A program made the translations under genes and the position numbers. DNA of 64,000 bases from contig NZ_PGFZ01000014.1 in assembly GCF_002923755.1 (NCBI RefSeq), positions 17,203 to 81,202 on the forward strand. Direction: 5' to 3'. Position 1 is the stretch's first letter. Every line of letters begins with the position of its first letter. The notes beneath the pieces were generated by a model. That model did not search any database. It was given only the letters and a program-made list of their open reading frames with translations, and was not told the origin of the DNA. This DNA is from Methylovulum psychrotolerans (GTDB lineage: Bacteria > Pseudomonadota > Gammaproteobacteria > Methylococcales > Methylomonadaceae). Shown here one piece after another: positions 9,075 to 17,728 of this stretch.

Positions 9075-10136
9075 TTAAAACCCTATGGTTTCACGAAGAT
9101 ATTGGCGGGCCATTTGGGCATAGACTAAAGGATTGGCTTTTTTGGGGTCTTGCTCGGCTTCGACGACCAGCCAGCCTTGATAATTGGCGGCCGCTAAGGT
9201 TTCTAAGATCGGTTTAAAATTAATCGCCCCCGCACTGTCACCGGGTACGGTAAACACCCCGGCACGGATGGAGTCTAAGAAACTGCTGTTACTGGCAACC
9301 GAACTGTCCAACACGGATTTGCGGATGTTTTTCAGATGGACATGCTTAATCCGGCTAGCATATTTTGTCGCAATCGCTAAAGGGTCAACGCCGGCATAAA
9401 ACAAATGCCCGGTATCTAACAATAAATGGACATATTTAGGGTCAGTACCCGCCATCAGACGGTCAATATCCGGCGCTTTTTCCACACCCGTGCCGACATG
9501 GGGGTGATAGCACAAACGCATCCCTTCTTTTTCCGCCAAGGCACCCAACATATTCAAGCCGTCCAGCAACGCTTTCCATTGTGCGTCGGTAAATTCCGGC
9601 TTATTTGGCAATACCGCCACCGGTTGCTGATGTACGGCATTGCCTAATTCCGCGACCACGATATCGGTACCACCCATGGTTTTGATAAAGGCCATTTGCT
9701 TTTTGAAGGTTTCTAGGGTCTGCTCATCCATGGCCTTAATGGTGTAATAAGTACCTACCCAAGGCTCGGAAATTTTCAAGCCGCGTAAGTTCAGCTCGTC
9801 AGTCAGCACTTTGGTGTCGGTCGGATATTTATGGCCGACACTGGAGCCTTGAAAGCCCGCCAAAGCCATTTCGCTGACGATTTGCTTAAAGCCAATATCA
9901 TCATCAATGGTCGGATCGTCATCATTAACCCAACCCGTTGGGGTAATGCCCAAAAAAACTTTGCTGGGGTCAAACAGGGTTTTGGTGGTGGGGGCGGTTA
10001 TTTTGGCTTTAGCATAAGCGCTTTCGGCGACCGCAGCAGGACTCGCCAATACCATGCCTCCGACCATAGCGGCCAGCAAACAATGGGCAATGGCACGGCG
10101 AAGCGTAATGTTTGTAAAATAGTTACTATTGTTCAT
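9075..10136 (-). CDS. Exported IolE-like TIM-barrel protein
   Basis: A 353-residue protein closest by eye to 2-keto-myo-inositol dehydratase (IolE). It has LGITPTGWVNDDDPTIDDD, then FKQIVSEMALAGFQGSSVG, a metal Glu in VVAELGN, YHPHVGTGVE, the Asp/His pair in LLLDTGHLFYAG, HVHLKNIRK and the final Glu in LVVEAEQDP. Unlike the usual cytosolic IolE it starts with a clear signal peptide of about 38 residues (basic start, hydrophobic CLLAAMVGGMVLAS, ending AVA-ES), so it should act in the periplasm. This fits dehydration or isomerisation of a sugar oxidised outside the cytoplasm. No other inositol genes are present, so myo-inositol catabolism is unlikely. Confidence 0.82.
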   Translation of the reverse strand: MNNSNYFTNITLRRAIAHCLLAAMVGGMVLASPAAVAESAYAKAKITAPTTKTLFDPSKVFLGITPTGWVNDDDPTIDDDIGFKQIVSEMALAGFQGSSVGHKYPTDTKVLTDELNLRGLKISEPWVGTYYTIKAMDEQTLETFKKQMAFIKTMGGTDIVVAELGNAVHQQPVAVLPNKPEFTDAQWKALLDGLNMLGALAEKEGMRLCYHPHVGTGVEKAPDIDRLMAGTDPKYVHLLLDTGHLFYAGVDPLAIATKYASRIKHVHLKNIRKSVLDSSVASNSSFLDSIRAGVFTVPGDSAGAINFKPILETLAAANYQGWLVVEAEQDPKKANPLVYAQMARQYLRETIGF

Positions 10137-10249
10137 ATCAATACCTTTTACTGAGATAAAATCATGTGATGTATCGTTAGGAAAACGGCGCAGCTTTGGG
10201 TGTTGCTGACATGAAATCCAGCAAGGCCTCCAACCGTCGCTAGATTTGC

Positions 10250-10705
10250 TTAGGAAAATACCGGGGCGTTAACCCAACTGTCATATCCGGGGGCTTTGGC
10301 ACCGGCGGGGGTTACCCCGACAGTAGGCCATAGCAAACCTTCAGTATAGGCGGCTGGACTGACGACAAAGCTGTCGCCCTGTTCTCCGGTTCCGTAAGCG
10401 CCCCACCAGTCTTTTGGTAATTGATACCAAGTGCCGACAAACCAGAGCTTAATGATATTGCGGGTGACCGGGCCGAATTTCGGATCGTTGAAAATGGTAT
10501 TGCGCAACAGGTTATCCAACGTTGCGGCATCACCGTTTGCGGTGGCAACAATGGCTTGATATTGCAACAGCAGCTCATCTAAAGTGGCCGGGCCGATAAT
10601 CTTTTGCACGGTCTCAAAATAAGGTGCCGCCATGCCAGTACCCTGTAGCCTAAAGGTACTGAAACCTGTCAGTGTCACGGAAAAATCGATAAATAAATCA
10701 AACAT
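10250..10705 (-). CDS. FAD-sorbitol-dehydrogenase-type small subunit
   Basis: A 151-residue protein resembling the small subunit family of membrane FAD sugar/polyol dehydrogenases (FAD-SLDH). It begins DLFIDFSVTLTGFSTFRLQG, has a run of helices and a conserved centre IIKLWFVGTWYQLP, then AAYTEGLLWPTVG. Small subunits of this family act as assembly chaperones of the GMC catalytic subunit and normally carry a Tat signal that also exports the partner. Here translation starts right at the domain (GGGAG is placed before the ATG), and no twin-arginine leader is seen. It follows the ferritin-like gene and serves the GMC gene two genes upstream. Confidence 0.72.
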   Translation of the reverse strand: MFDLFIDFSVTLTGFSTFRLQGTGMAAPYFETVQKIIGPATLDELLLQYQAIVATANGDAATLDNLLRNTIFNDPKFGPVTRNIIKLWFVGTWYQLPKDWWGAYGTGEQGDSFVVSPAAYTEGLLWPTVGVTPAGAKAPGYDSWVNAPVFS

Positions 10706-10732
10706 GTAGGTAGCTCCCGTTAATTCTTTAGG

Positions 10733-11836
10733 TTATGCCGCTCTCGAACCAAAGGTAGGGCCGGCATTAGTGCTCTCACCTTGGATAGGATTAGGGTTTC
10801 TGACTAATTGGCTGGCCAGTTCTTTTAAGCGGAACATACCGCCCACCGCCGGGATCAGGTATTCTGGTTTACCGTTATAAGCGTCAGTGATGTGGCGTAA
10901 AAAGTCATAATAAGCCGCTTCAAAGTCGCTGGCCGCCTGATAGACTTCAGTGCCTTGCGGATAATCCGTCAAATGCGCATTGCTTTTCAGGTCATAGACG
11001 GCATCCCAATCGACCGTGAAAAAGTCGCCGCTCGGTTGGTTAACTGGGTCGCCGTGGACGTAATAGCGCCCTTTTTGGATTTGTTGGAAACGGTAATAGT
11101 GGCCAATTTCACCGCTGCTGCTATAAACAGAGTCTGCGTAACCCTCGCCCTGTTCGATAATCAAGTTAAGGGCCGCTTTGGCTGTTTCTAAGTTGTTGAC
11201 GACGATGATGTCGCCGCCCCCCGAATAATAATATTTGGGGCCGATTTGTAAGGCTTCATCGCCAGAAAACAACGCCTCGCCGAGTTGCGCATAAACGGTA
11301 TCCAAACCGTCAATAATGGCTTCATAAAACTCGCCGATACTGTAAAAGTGCATATCCGCAGATTTGCCGCAAGCGATCAGAGCCTTATCAAGGATGCAAT
11401 GGCAATGCCGGTCTTTATGTTTATGGACTATATGGCCGCGTAAGCCGTGCGGGAGATGCACAGGCCTTAAGGCTGGGCGCTCGATATTCAAAAAAGTTTC
11501 GATAGCTTGTAGGGAAAACTTTTCCGTGCTGACCTGAAAATCCGTTTCCCCACTAGGTAAATAAGTCGGGTAGAGGGGGACAAAATCGGCTGCGGCCAAA
11601 TCCGGCTTGCCGCCAATCGCATTTAAAACATTGGCAGCCAAGGTCAGATGCAACATCTCTTCAACCAGAGCGGCGCGGAGAATCAATGTGGCATCCAGGT
11701 TAGTACCCGGATGGATGGAATAAAGCGCGGTCAGGTATACGGGTATAGTGGAGTGTTCAAGCTGTAATGCCGTTTGCAGATAATGCTGCAACTCTTCTTT
11801 GCTGTTAATTTTGGCGCAGGCTGTGGTATGGTTCAT
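10733..11836 (-). CDS. VioB-type ferritin-like domain protein
   Basis: A 367-residue protein whose first ~230 residues match the ferritin-like domain found in VioB/RebD iminophenylpyruvate dimer synthases and stand-alone relatives. It has LQHYLQTALQLEHSTIPVYL followed by EEMLHLTLAANVLNAIGG, giving the paired E-x6-Y and E-x2-H carboxylate/histidine ligands expected of a diiron or heme site. A second helical half contains HYYRFQQIQKGRY and AYYDFLRHI. The start at 11836 is chosen because GAGGA lies six bases upstream. It is not preceded by a signal peptide. The gene lies between the GMC dehydrogenase and its small subunit. Its reaction is unknown; it could process peroxide or be an oxygenase acting on the same substrate. 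Confidence 0.78.
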   Translation of the reverse strand: MNHTTACAKINSKEELQHYLQTALQLEHSTIPVYLTALYSIHPGTNLDATLILRAALVEEMLHLTLAANVLNAIGGKPDLAAADFVPLYPTYLPSGETDFQVSTEKFSLQAIETFLNIERPALRPVHLPHGLRGHIVHKHKDRHCHCILDKALIACGKSADMHFYSIGEFYEAIIDGLDTVYAQLGEALFSGDEALQIGPKYYYSGGGDIIVVNNLETAKAALNLIIEQGEGYADSVYSSSGEIGHYYRFQQIQKGRYYVHGDPVNQPSGDFFTVDWDAVYDLKSNAHLTDYPQGTEVYQAASDFEAAYYDFLRHITDAYNGKPEYLIPAVGGMFRLKELASQLVRNPNPIQGESTNAGPTFGSRAA

Positions 11837-11891
11837 GTATGTCCTCTTCAAATAAAAGTAGGGTTATCAATAGCGCGTGGATATATCCGGC

Positions 11892-13754
11892 CTAAGCCGT
11901 TTGTAAATCCCGCAAAATTTGCTCGATGCTCATATAGCACATAGCGGCTAAGGTGAGGGTGGTATTTGAGGTTGCGATGCTTGGCAAACTGCCGCTGCCT
12001 ACCAGATAAAGGTTGTCGTGGTCCCAAGAACGTTGGTTGCGGTCTACCACAGAATCGGCGGAACTGCTGCCCATGATATGGGTGCCTGAAAAATGGTTAC
12101 CGCCCCGTGCGATCATCTCTTGGCCGTTATAGATCAAGTAGCCGAAAGAACTGGGGTCGTAATAGGTGTGATCTTCAACGCCGATCTGCGCGAAAATTTC
12201 CTTGGACAATTTACGCCCATACGCCATCCCCGCTAAGCTATAATCGGACAGGCTATAAGTGATGACCGGACGGTAATTGCCGATTTGGTCGGTGTAGCTT
12301 GGATCAATAGTGATGCGGTTATTGGGATCAGGCAATTGCTCGACCATGAACGCCAGCAACAATTGGCGCGAGACGTTATTAACCAGTCCGTTGCGTAGGT
12401 CAGTCCCATATTGCTGCTGATTATCGACCAGATCCAGCAAGTCCGTTGTCGGTGAGCCGGTTGCCCAGCCCCAGCCTTCGTTATGGATGTCGATACGGAA
12501 GCCTGCATGTTGGCTGCGGAACTGCCCGCTACGGATCTCTTCGATACCCGATGTGCCTTGCGGGCCGCGCATTGTGCCGGAAATTTCCGGCATCAGGCCC
12601 CAGGCATGGATATACGGATGATCCATTAGATTTCTGCCAACCATATCGCTGCTGCTGTTTAAGCCGGAAGCCAGCATCAGCTTGGCGTTTTCTATAGGGT
12701 TGGCGGCCAAGACAAATACCCGCCCTTGTACCGTGCCTTCGGTATATTCGGGTAAAGCGGGGTCTTGGTAGGATTTATAATGGATACGCGTGACCCGTTG
12801 GCTATCAGGATCTATGTCTATTTTGTGGGCGACCGCTTGGGAAATGATCTCGGTATTGCCGGTTTGTAAGGCTTTATACAGGGTTTTTCTGGCATCATAT
12901 TTGGCTTGTACCGGACAAATGGGCACACAGTTGCCGTTACCTTGGCAACGCTCGCCCATTTCTTCTTGGTTAGTGCCTAGTGCGCCAACGGGTACATAGC
13001 CCTTGCCGCCATCATAGTTTGGGTTGGGGACACCGTTACGCGCTTGGGGGATACTGCGCACCAACAAACTCCGCGCTTCGCCGCTTTCGAGTGTGATGGT
13101 CATGCCATCGACATGTTTAGCGACCATCTTGTCCAGATAGGAAACCGGAATCCTTTCCATAGGAAACACATAATTGGGGTCAAAGGTAATATCAAAATAG
13201 CGTTGGTCGTCAACATCGGCAGCTACGCCCAATTCCCGTTCCGCTATATTGTAATAAGGGTTAAGGGTTTCATAATCGTAAGGCCAGTCGCGGCCTTGTC
13301 CGAATAAGGTTTGCATTTTAAAGTCTTCCGGCAACATACGCAGGCAAGTGGCTTGCCAATGCAAGGTCGTACCGCCCAAGACGCGGGTATAAGTGCTTTC
13401 TAAAGGCAAGGTGCCCAATTGCACAAAATAGCCTTTGGTGTCAGGTACGCCGGGAGTGAGCTTGTCGACATCCAGGCTACTGGGGCTTTGCGCGTTGGCG
13501 TTAAAGGGGTAAGGGGCGTTGTTGTCTTTGTTGATATTGCCATAAAAGGTTTCGATATACTTGTTGTAACCGTTCATGGTGTAAATGTTTTCCGGACCGG
13601 CTTCCAAGATCAGCACCGACTTGCCTTGGCTGCTGAGTTCTTTGGCAATAATTGCGCCGCTAACTCCCGACCCTACGATAACGACATCATAGATTTTTTC
13701 CGCAAAGCGGGCATGATCGCTTTGGCAGCGGCATACATGTGAATACTTCGGCAT
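11892..13754 (-). CDS. GMC-family FAD sugar dehydrogenase catalytic subunit with Fe-S motif
   Basis: A 620-residue GMC flavoprotein. The FAD Rossmann motif is VVIVGSGVSGAIIAKELSS at about 24-42. The second GMC stretch is RVLGGTTLHWQATCLRM. The C-terminal active site is GGNHFSGTHIMG with the later TSNTTLTLAAM. A cysteine cluster Cys270-x5-Cys276-x3-Cys280 (RCQGNGNCVPICP) matches the [3Fe-4S] site of bacterial FAD-glucose dehydrogenase alpha subunits, which pass electrons to a cytochrome rather than O2. It is the first gene of the cluster, with AAGGAG before its ATG. No cytochrome subunit is encoded nearby and no signal peptide is visible. Candidate substrates are glucose, glucosides (3-position oxidation) or polyols. 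Confidence 0.88.
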   Translation of the reverse strand: MPKYSHVCRCQSDHARFAEKIYDVVIVGSGVSGAIIAKELSSQGKSVLILEAGPENIYTMNGYNKYIETFYGNINKDNNAPYPFNANAQSPSSLDVDKLTPGVPDTKGYFVQLGTLPLESTYTRVLGGTTLHWQATCLRMLPEDFKMQTLFGQGRDWPYDYETLNPYYNIAERELGVAADVDDQRYFDITFDPNYVFPMERIPVSYLDKMVAKHVDGMTITLESGEARSLLVRSIPQARNGVPNPNYDGGKGYVPVGALGTNQEEMGERCQGNGNCVPICPVQAKYDARKTLYKALQTGNTEIISQAVAHKIDIDPDSQRVTRIHYKSYQDPALPEYTEGTVQGRVFVLAANPIENAKLMLASGLNSSSDMVGRNLMDHPYIHAWGLMPEISGTMRGPQGTSGIEEIRSGQFRSQHAGFRIDIHNEGWGWATGSPTTDLLDLVDNQQQYGTDLRNGLVNNVSRQLLLAFMVEQLPDPNNRITIDPSYTDQIGNYRPVITYSLSDYSLAGMAYGRKLSKEIFAQIGVEDHTYYDPSSFGYLIYNGQEMIARGGNHFSGTHIMGSSSADSVVDRNQRSWDHDNLYLVGSGSLPSIATSNTTLTLAAMCYMSIEQILRDLQTA

Positions 13755-13796
13755 TGCATGACTCCTTAAGGTTTATTAATGGACATCTAAAAGAAA

Positions 13797-13839
13797 AGGG
13801 TGGTACTCATGTTAGGCTGCCAAAACAGCTGGCCACCCT
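13797..13839 (-). promoter_or_regulatory. Leader hairpin upstream of the GMC gene (possible attenuator)
   Basis: On the minus strand an outer 7-bp stem (AGGGTGG / CCACCCT) encloses a GCTG/CAGC inner stem and is followed by TTTTCTTTT, about 40 bases before the GMC start codon. The stem plus U-rich tail resembles an intrinsic terminator placed in the leader. Regulation by attenuation is inference. Confidence 0.35.
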
Positions 13840-14520
13840 AAAAAAACAACAACGGATACTAACTTTTATGTTGAGTTGACCCGTCAAGCTGAAAGCCCTT
13901 AAACTAAGAGCTTTGCCCGAAAAATTAATCTGTTCAACAGAAAATAAATTGGGGTATAAGCACTTTTTTCTGTATAAAAGCCAAGCGCCTATTACCCATG
14001 ATAAAGTTATTAACGTTTAAGCATCACAAATAGATAAAAATTAACGCATAAAATAATAAGACACTAATAGTTAGTTGCCTCGATTTTTTAAATCCTGAGA
14101 ATTTATAACAAAATAAAAAAATAAATGAAATTAATTATTACCTATAAAAAAGTGAATATTCCACAAAAATTGTTTAACAACAAAAAAGTGCTTGATTTGA
14201 AAAAGAAAAACATTTGTGTACTGAAATAAATTTTTGCCTGTTTTTATTATGTGGCGCCAATATTAGCTTATCTGCTTGGCAAGCAGTACCCCGTTGGGGC
14301 TACCCATTAAGTACCTCCTCATCGTGATAGCAGACAACGCTTTTATGGTTGCTTGGCGGTAACTAACTGAACAAAGCCCACCGGTATGGATACTATTTGT
14401 CGGCAAACTATTTTGCCTATACTAAAGGGTGCTATGATTTTTATAGATGCGGCGCATCGGTGTAAGTAGTGGTTCATAAGTCTTTTAACATTTTTATCTC
14501 CGACTTGCTCCTAAGCGAAG

Positions 14521-14554
14521 CCCCGTTCCCTGAGCGAAGCAGAAGGGAGCGGGG
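14521..14554. repeat. REP-like palindrome with a TGAGCGAAGC core
   Basis: CCCCGTTCCC at 14521-14530 pairs with GGGAGCGGGG at 14545-14554 (one G-U), around TGAGCGAAGCAGAA. Hairpins of the form CCCTGAGCGAAG-N-GAAGGG are common dispersed repeats in proteobacteria; a partial related unit (CTAAGCGAAG) precedes it. Confidence 0.5.
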
Positions 14555-14635
14555 TAAAATTCACAAATGTTAAAAAATATATGAACACCTACTTATTGAT
14601 TAACATGAAACCCGTACTATCCAGAGGTATCCCAT

Positions 14636-15424
14636 TTGCGCCATACTACTATGCTAAACCCTTACACCTCTTTGATAATTTTGGCTTCATTGGCCTGTTT
14701 GCTAATGCCAAAACCTGTTTGGGCGGCGCGGATGGACGGTTTTCCCGCTATTATCTTATGGGCATGGGAGCGGGCAGAAGATTTGCGTTTTTTGCCTAGC
14801 GAACGTTTTGGGGTGGCTTTTTTGGCGCAAACCCTGCGCTTACAAGAAGACACACTGCTGGTGAACCCCCGCCGCCAAGCTTTGAAAGTGTCGCCCACCA
14901 CCCGTTTGATAGCGGTAACACGCATCGAAACCCATAAAAAAAGCCACCAGCGGGCGGCTTTGTCAGCGGCACAACGTGAAGCGATCATCCAAAGGGTGTT
15001 GCAGACCGCCGCCCTTAAAAATATTTCGGCAGTACAAATAGATTTTGATGCCAAAGTCTCGGAACGGGAATTTTACCGCCAATTTCTCATTACCCTGCGT
15101 AGCCGCTTAGCGGCGGATATTGCCTTATCCATAACGGCGTTGGCTTCTTTCTGTCTCGGTGATGGTTGGATTAATGGCTTGCCCGTAGATGAAGCGGTGC
15201 CGATGATTTTCCGTATGGGAATTGACGCGAAGAAAGTGCGGCACTTTTTGGCTGAAGGCAACGATTTTTCTGTGCCGTTATGTCAACAAAGTTACGGCAT
15301 CGCTACCGACGAAGCCGAACCGCCACAGCATTTCGTTAAGCTTCGGCAACGCCGTTTGTATGTATTTAAGGGACGGCATGATGGCTGGAAACTCTCTGAC
15401 CTAGATTTTTTAACACACCGCTAA
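14636..15424 (+). CDS. DUF3142 family secreted protein
   Basis: A 262-residue protein with an N-terminal signal peptide (SLIILASLACLLMPKPVWAA). The body matches DUF3142: AVQIDFDAKVSEREFYRQFL, then LSITALASFCLGDGWINGLP and DEAVPMIFRMGID. The pattern looks like a TIM-barrel glycoside-hydrolase-like fold with conserved acidic strand ends, but no activity is established. The TTG start at 14636 has AGAGG nine bases upstream; an ATG at 14651 is the alternative and gives a more usual signal peptide. It lies 34 bases before the next secreted protein gene, with which it probably forms an operon. Confidence 0.8.
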   Translation: MRHTTMLNPYTSLIILASLACLLMPKPVWAARMDGFPAIILWAWERAEDLRFLPSERFGVAFLAQTLRLQEDTLLVNPRRQALKVSPTTRLIAVTRIETHKKSHQRAALSAAQREAIIQRVLQTAALKNISAVQIDFDAKVSEREFYRQFLITLRSRLAADIALSITALASFCLGDGWINGLPVDEAVPMIFRMGIDAKKVRHFLAEGNDFSVPLCQQSYGIATDEAEPPQHFVKLRQRRLYVFKGRHDGWKLSDLDFLTHR

Positions 15425-15458
15425 CCCTTCATGCCCCCCCGATCACCAAGAATCCGCC

Positions 15459-17675
15459 ATGCACATCTTATCAAGACCCACTGTTAAACTAGCCTGGGGC
15501 ATCGTCCTGCTCATGTCGGTTAGCTTACCGATACGAGCTGGCTCGTCATTGCCGCTGCCCATTTTTACTATAGCGGAACGCCCCGAAAATTTTGAGGAAT
15601 TCAGCCAAGGTAAGCTGGGCATTATCCATGGCCAGTTATACCGTCCGGCGTTATTCGCGGCTTATCGGTCGTTAAGCAGTCAGCCCTTTTCGGCCACCGA
15701 ACAACAAGCGTTGCTCCGCAGTTGGCAAAATATTTATGAGAGGACAGACGTAAAGCAAGACCAAAACACCACCGCGCTCAACAATTGGTTGGCGGCGCGG
15801 CAAGCCGTGTCAGCCGACGCGCCCAAGCCGGATATTAATGCGTTCAGACAAGGCAAAGACTATGCGTCTTATGCCAATTGCACCCCCGGCGCATTCGATA
15901 ACGCCCGCAAAATATTAGCGGCTAGAATAAGCCGCTACACTGCCGCCAACGCCTTTGTTAAAGAGTGGCTGCAAGGCCAAGACCAAGTGTTTGCCAATTG
16001 CGCAAAAAACCAAGCCCTGCCCAACCCCGCACCCGCCGACGCACCTGCTTGGCTAAAGCAGGATCGGGCTTACCAAATAGCTGCCGCGCATTTTTACGCC
16101 GAGGATTATACCGCCGCCCAAGCAGACTTTAGCCACATCGCCCAAGACCCCCATTCCGAATGGCAACCGTTAGCGGCGTATCTATTGGCCAGGGTCGCGG
16201 TGCGCAAAGCCGCTGACCAAGCCGCCATCGATCAGATTAATGCCGTCTTGGCCAATAGCCAATTGGCGGCTTACCACAACGCCGCCAAGCAATTGGCAAA
16301 CTACGTCAATTTCCGCTTGCAGCCCCGGCAACGGCACGCCGAACTGGCGAAACTACTGGTGCAGGCCAAAGACAACCCCCAGTTTTACCAAGACCTGACC
16401 GACTATCGGCGCTTACTGGACAAAGCTGAGCTACACGATGATGAAGACAATACTGAAGCGTTAAAACGCCAGAACGAATTTCGCCAAGACAGTGACTTAA
16501 GCGACTGGATTTTTACCGTACAGGCTAAAGATGACGACAAAACCGCCTTCAGCCATGCCTTAGTGCGTTGGCAAAGCGGCCGCACTCTGCCTTGGTTAGT
16601 GGCCAGCTTGCTCAAAGCCCCCGCTAAGGCCGCCGCTGCCGCCGCCCTGATCGCCGCCAGCGCCAGCGTCGGCCGCGAATCGCCCGCCTATCTGACCGTC
16701 AATTACCACGCCGTCCGCCTGCTGATGGCGCAAGGTAAAAATGCACAGGCACGGGCAAAACTCGATGCCTTACTCGCCAAGCCGTTGCCGGGTCACGCCA
16801 AACTAGCAGCCAACCAATTTTATGGCCAACGCTTGCTATTGGCGCAAACCCCCGACGAATTTGTCAAATACGCCCAACGGCAAACGCCGTTTTTGGCGTT
16901 AGAAGACAGTTATGAACTGGTTGACCCTAAAACTGACGGTGGCGCGATGTTCGATGCCGATGCCACCAGTATTTTCAATGTGCTAATGCCGCTATCGGTA
17001 TTAAAAACCTTCGCCTTACACCCTGCCCTGCCCAAAGACCTGAAAAGCCGTCTGCTGATTTCGGTATGGACCCGCGCCGTGTTACTGGGTGATGATGCCA
17101 GCGCCGTAGCATTTGCCCCGCACCTAGGCAAATATCTGCCGACACTAAAACCGTTTCTCAAGCAATACCAACAGGCCAACACCCCGGAGCAACGCCATAC
17201 CAGTGCGCTGTGGTTAATACTCAACAACCCTGCCATGCGCCCGCTGGTGAACAAAGCTGAGGGCCGTTGGGTGGAGATTAACGAAATTGACGATTTTCGT
17301 GATAACTGGTGGTGCGACAACCAGGCCGACCAATACCCTTCAGGTAGCGCCGATAACCTGCCTGTCGGGCCGCCCCCGGCTTTTCTGACCGCCGCCGAGC
17401 TTAAGCAAGCCGCCAAAGAAAACGCCCAAATCACCGCCTTGACCGGAGCAGCCAATTATTTGACCGCCCAGACCCTACAATGGGCCAAAGCCTCCGCTAC
17501 CGACCCGCGTATACCCGAAGCCCTGTATCTGGCAGTACGGACAACCCGCTACGGCTGCACAGACTGCGCCACCAAAAACTATTCCAAAGCCGCATTTGAG
17601 CTACTGGCGCACCATTATCGGGGTTCGGTATGGCAACGCAAAACTCCTTACTGGTTTGGCCGATGCGATCAATAA
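15459..17675 (+). CDS. Large secreted helical-repeat protein of unknown function
   Basis: A 738-residue protein that starts with a signal peptide (about 1-27, ending IRAGS). It is then rich in Ala, Gln and Leu helices in a TPR-like or solenoid arrangement, for example AAAHFYAEDYTAAQADFSHI and HNAAKQLANYVNFRL. A Cys-containing end (TTRYGCTDCATKNYSKAAFE) precedes LLAHHYRGSVWQRKTPYWFG. I do not recognise a named family. The upstream DUF3142 partner is also exported, so the pair may act together in the periplasm or at the cell surface. It converges with nifA, from which it is separated by a hairpin. Confidence 0.75.
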   Translation: MHILSRPTVKLAWGIVLLMSVSLPIRAGSSLPLPIFTIAERPENFEEFSQGKLGIIHGQLYRPALFAAYRSLSSQPFSATEQQALLRSWQNIYERTDVKQDQNTTALNNWLAARQAVSADAPKPDINAFRQGKDYASYANCTPGAFDNARKILAARISRYTAANAFVKEWLQGQDQVFANCAKNQALPNPAPADAPAWLKQDRAYQIAAAHFYAEDYTAAQADFSHIAQDPHSEWQPLAAYLLARVAVRKAADQAAIDQINAVLANSQLAAYHNAAKQLANYVNFRLQPRQRHAELAKLLVQAKDNPQFYQDLTDYRRLLDKAELHDDEDNTEALKRQNEFRQDSDLSDWIFTVQAKDDDKTAFSHALVRWQSGRTLPWLVASLLKAPAKAAAAAALIAASASVGRESPAYLTVNYHAVRLLMAQGKNAQARAKLDALLAKPLPGHAKLAANQFYGQRLLLAQTPDEFVKYAQRQTPFLALEDSYELVDPKTDGGAMFDADATSIFNVLMPLSVLKTFALHPALPKDLKSRLLISVWTRAVLLGDDASAVAFAPHLGKYLPTLKPFLKQYQQANTPEQRHTSALWLILNNPAMRPLVNKAEGRWVEINEIDDFRDNWWCDNQADQYPSGSADNLPVGPPPAFLTAAELKQAAKENAQITALTGAANYLTAQTLQWAKASATDPRIPEALYLAVRTTRYGCTDCATKNYSKAAFELLAHHYRGSVWQRKTPYWFGRCDQ

Positions 17676-17677
17676 AC

Positions 17678-17711
17678 GGATGCTAACCCTAAAATTTAGA
17701 ATGTGGCATCC
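17678..17711. terminator. Hairpin between convergent genes (17675 end and nifA)
   Basis: GGATGC at 17678-17683 pairs with GCATCC at 17706-17711 between the convergent stop codons. A run of six T follows at about 17725. It is a plausible bidirectional terminator with a short stem. Confidence 0.4.
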
Positions 17712-17728
17712 AAAGAGGAACCGCTTTT

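Larger units (their letters stand above)
13755..14635. other. AT-rich intergenic region
   Basis: About 880 bases with no convincing gene. It holds the leader hairpin of the GMC gene, an AT-rich stretch (about 13980-14250) that probably carries promoters, and a short palindrome CTGCTTGGCAAGCAG at about 14271-14285 followed by CCCC/GGGG. A longer REP-like hairpin stands before the DUF3142 gene. No sigma-54 or NifA site was recognised. Confidence 0.6.
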
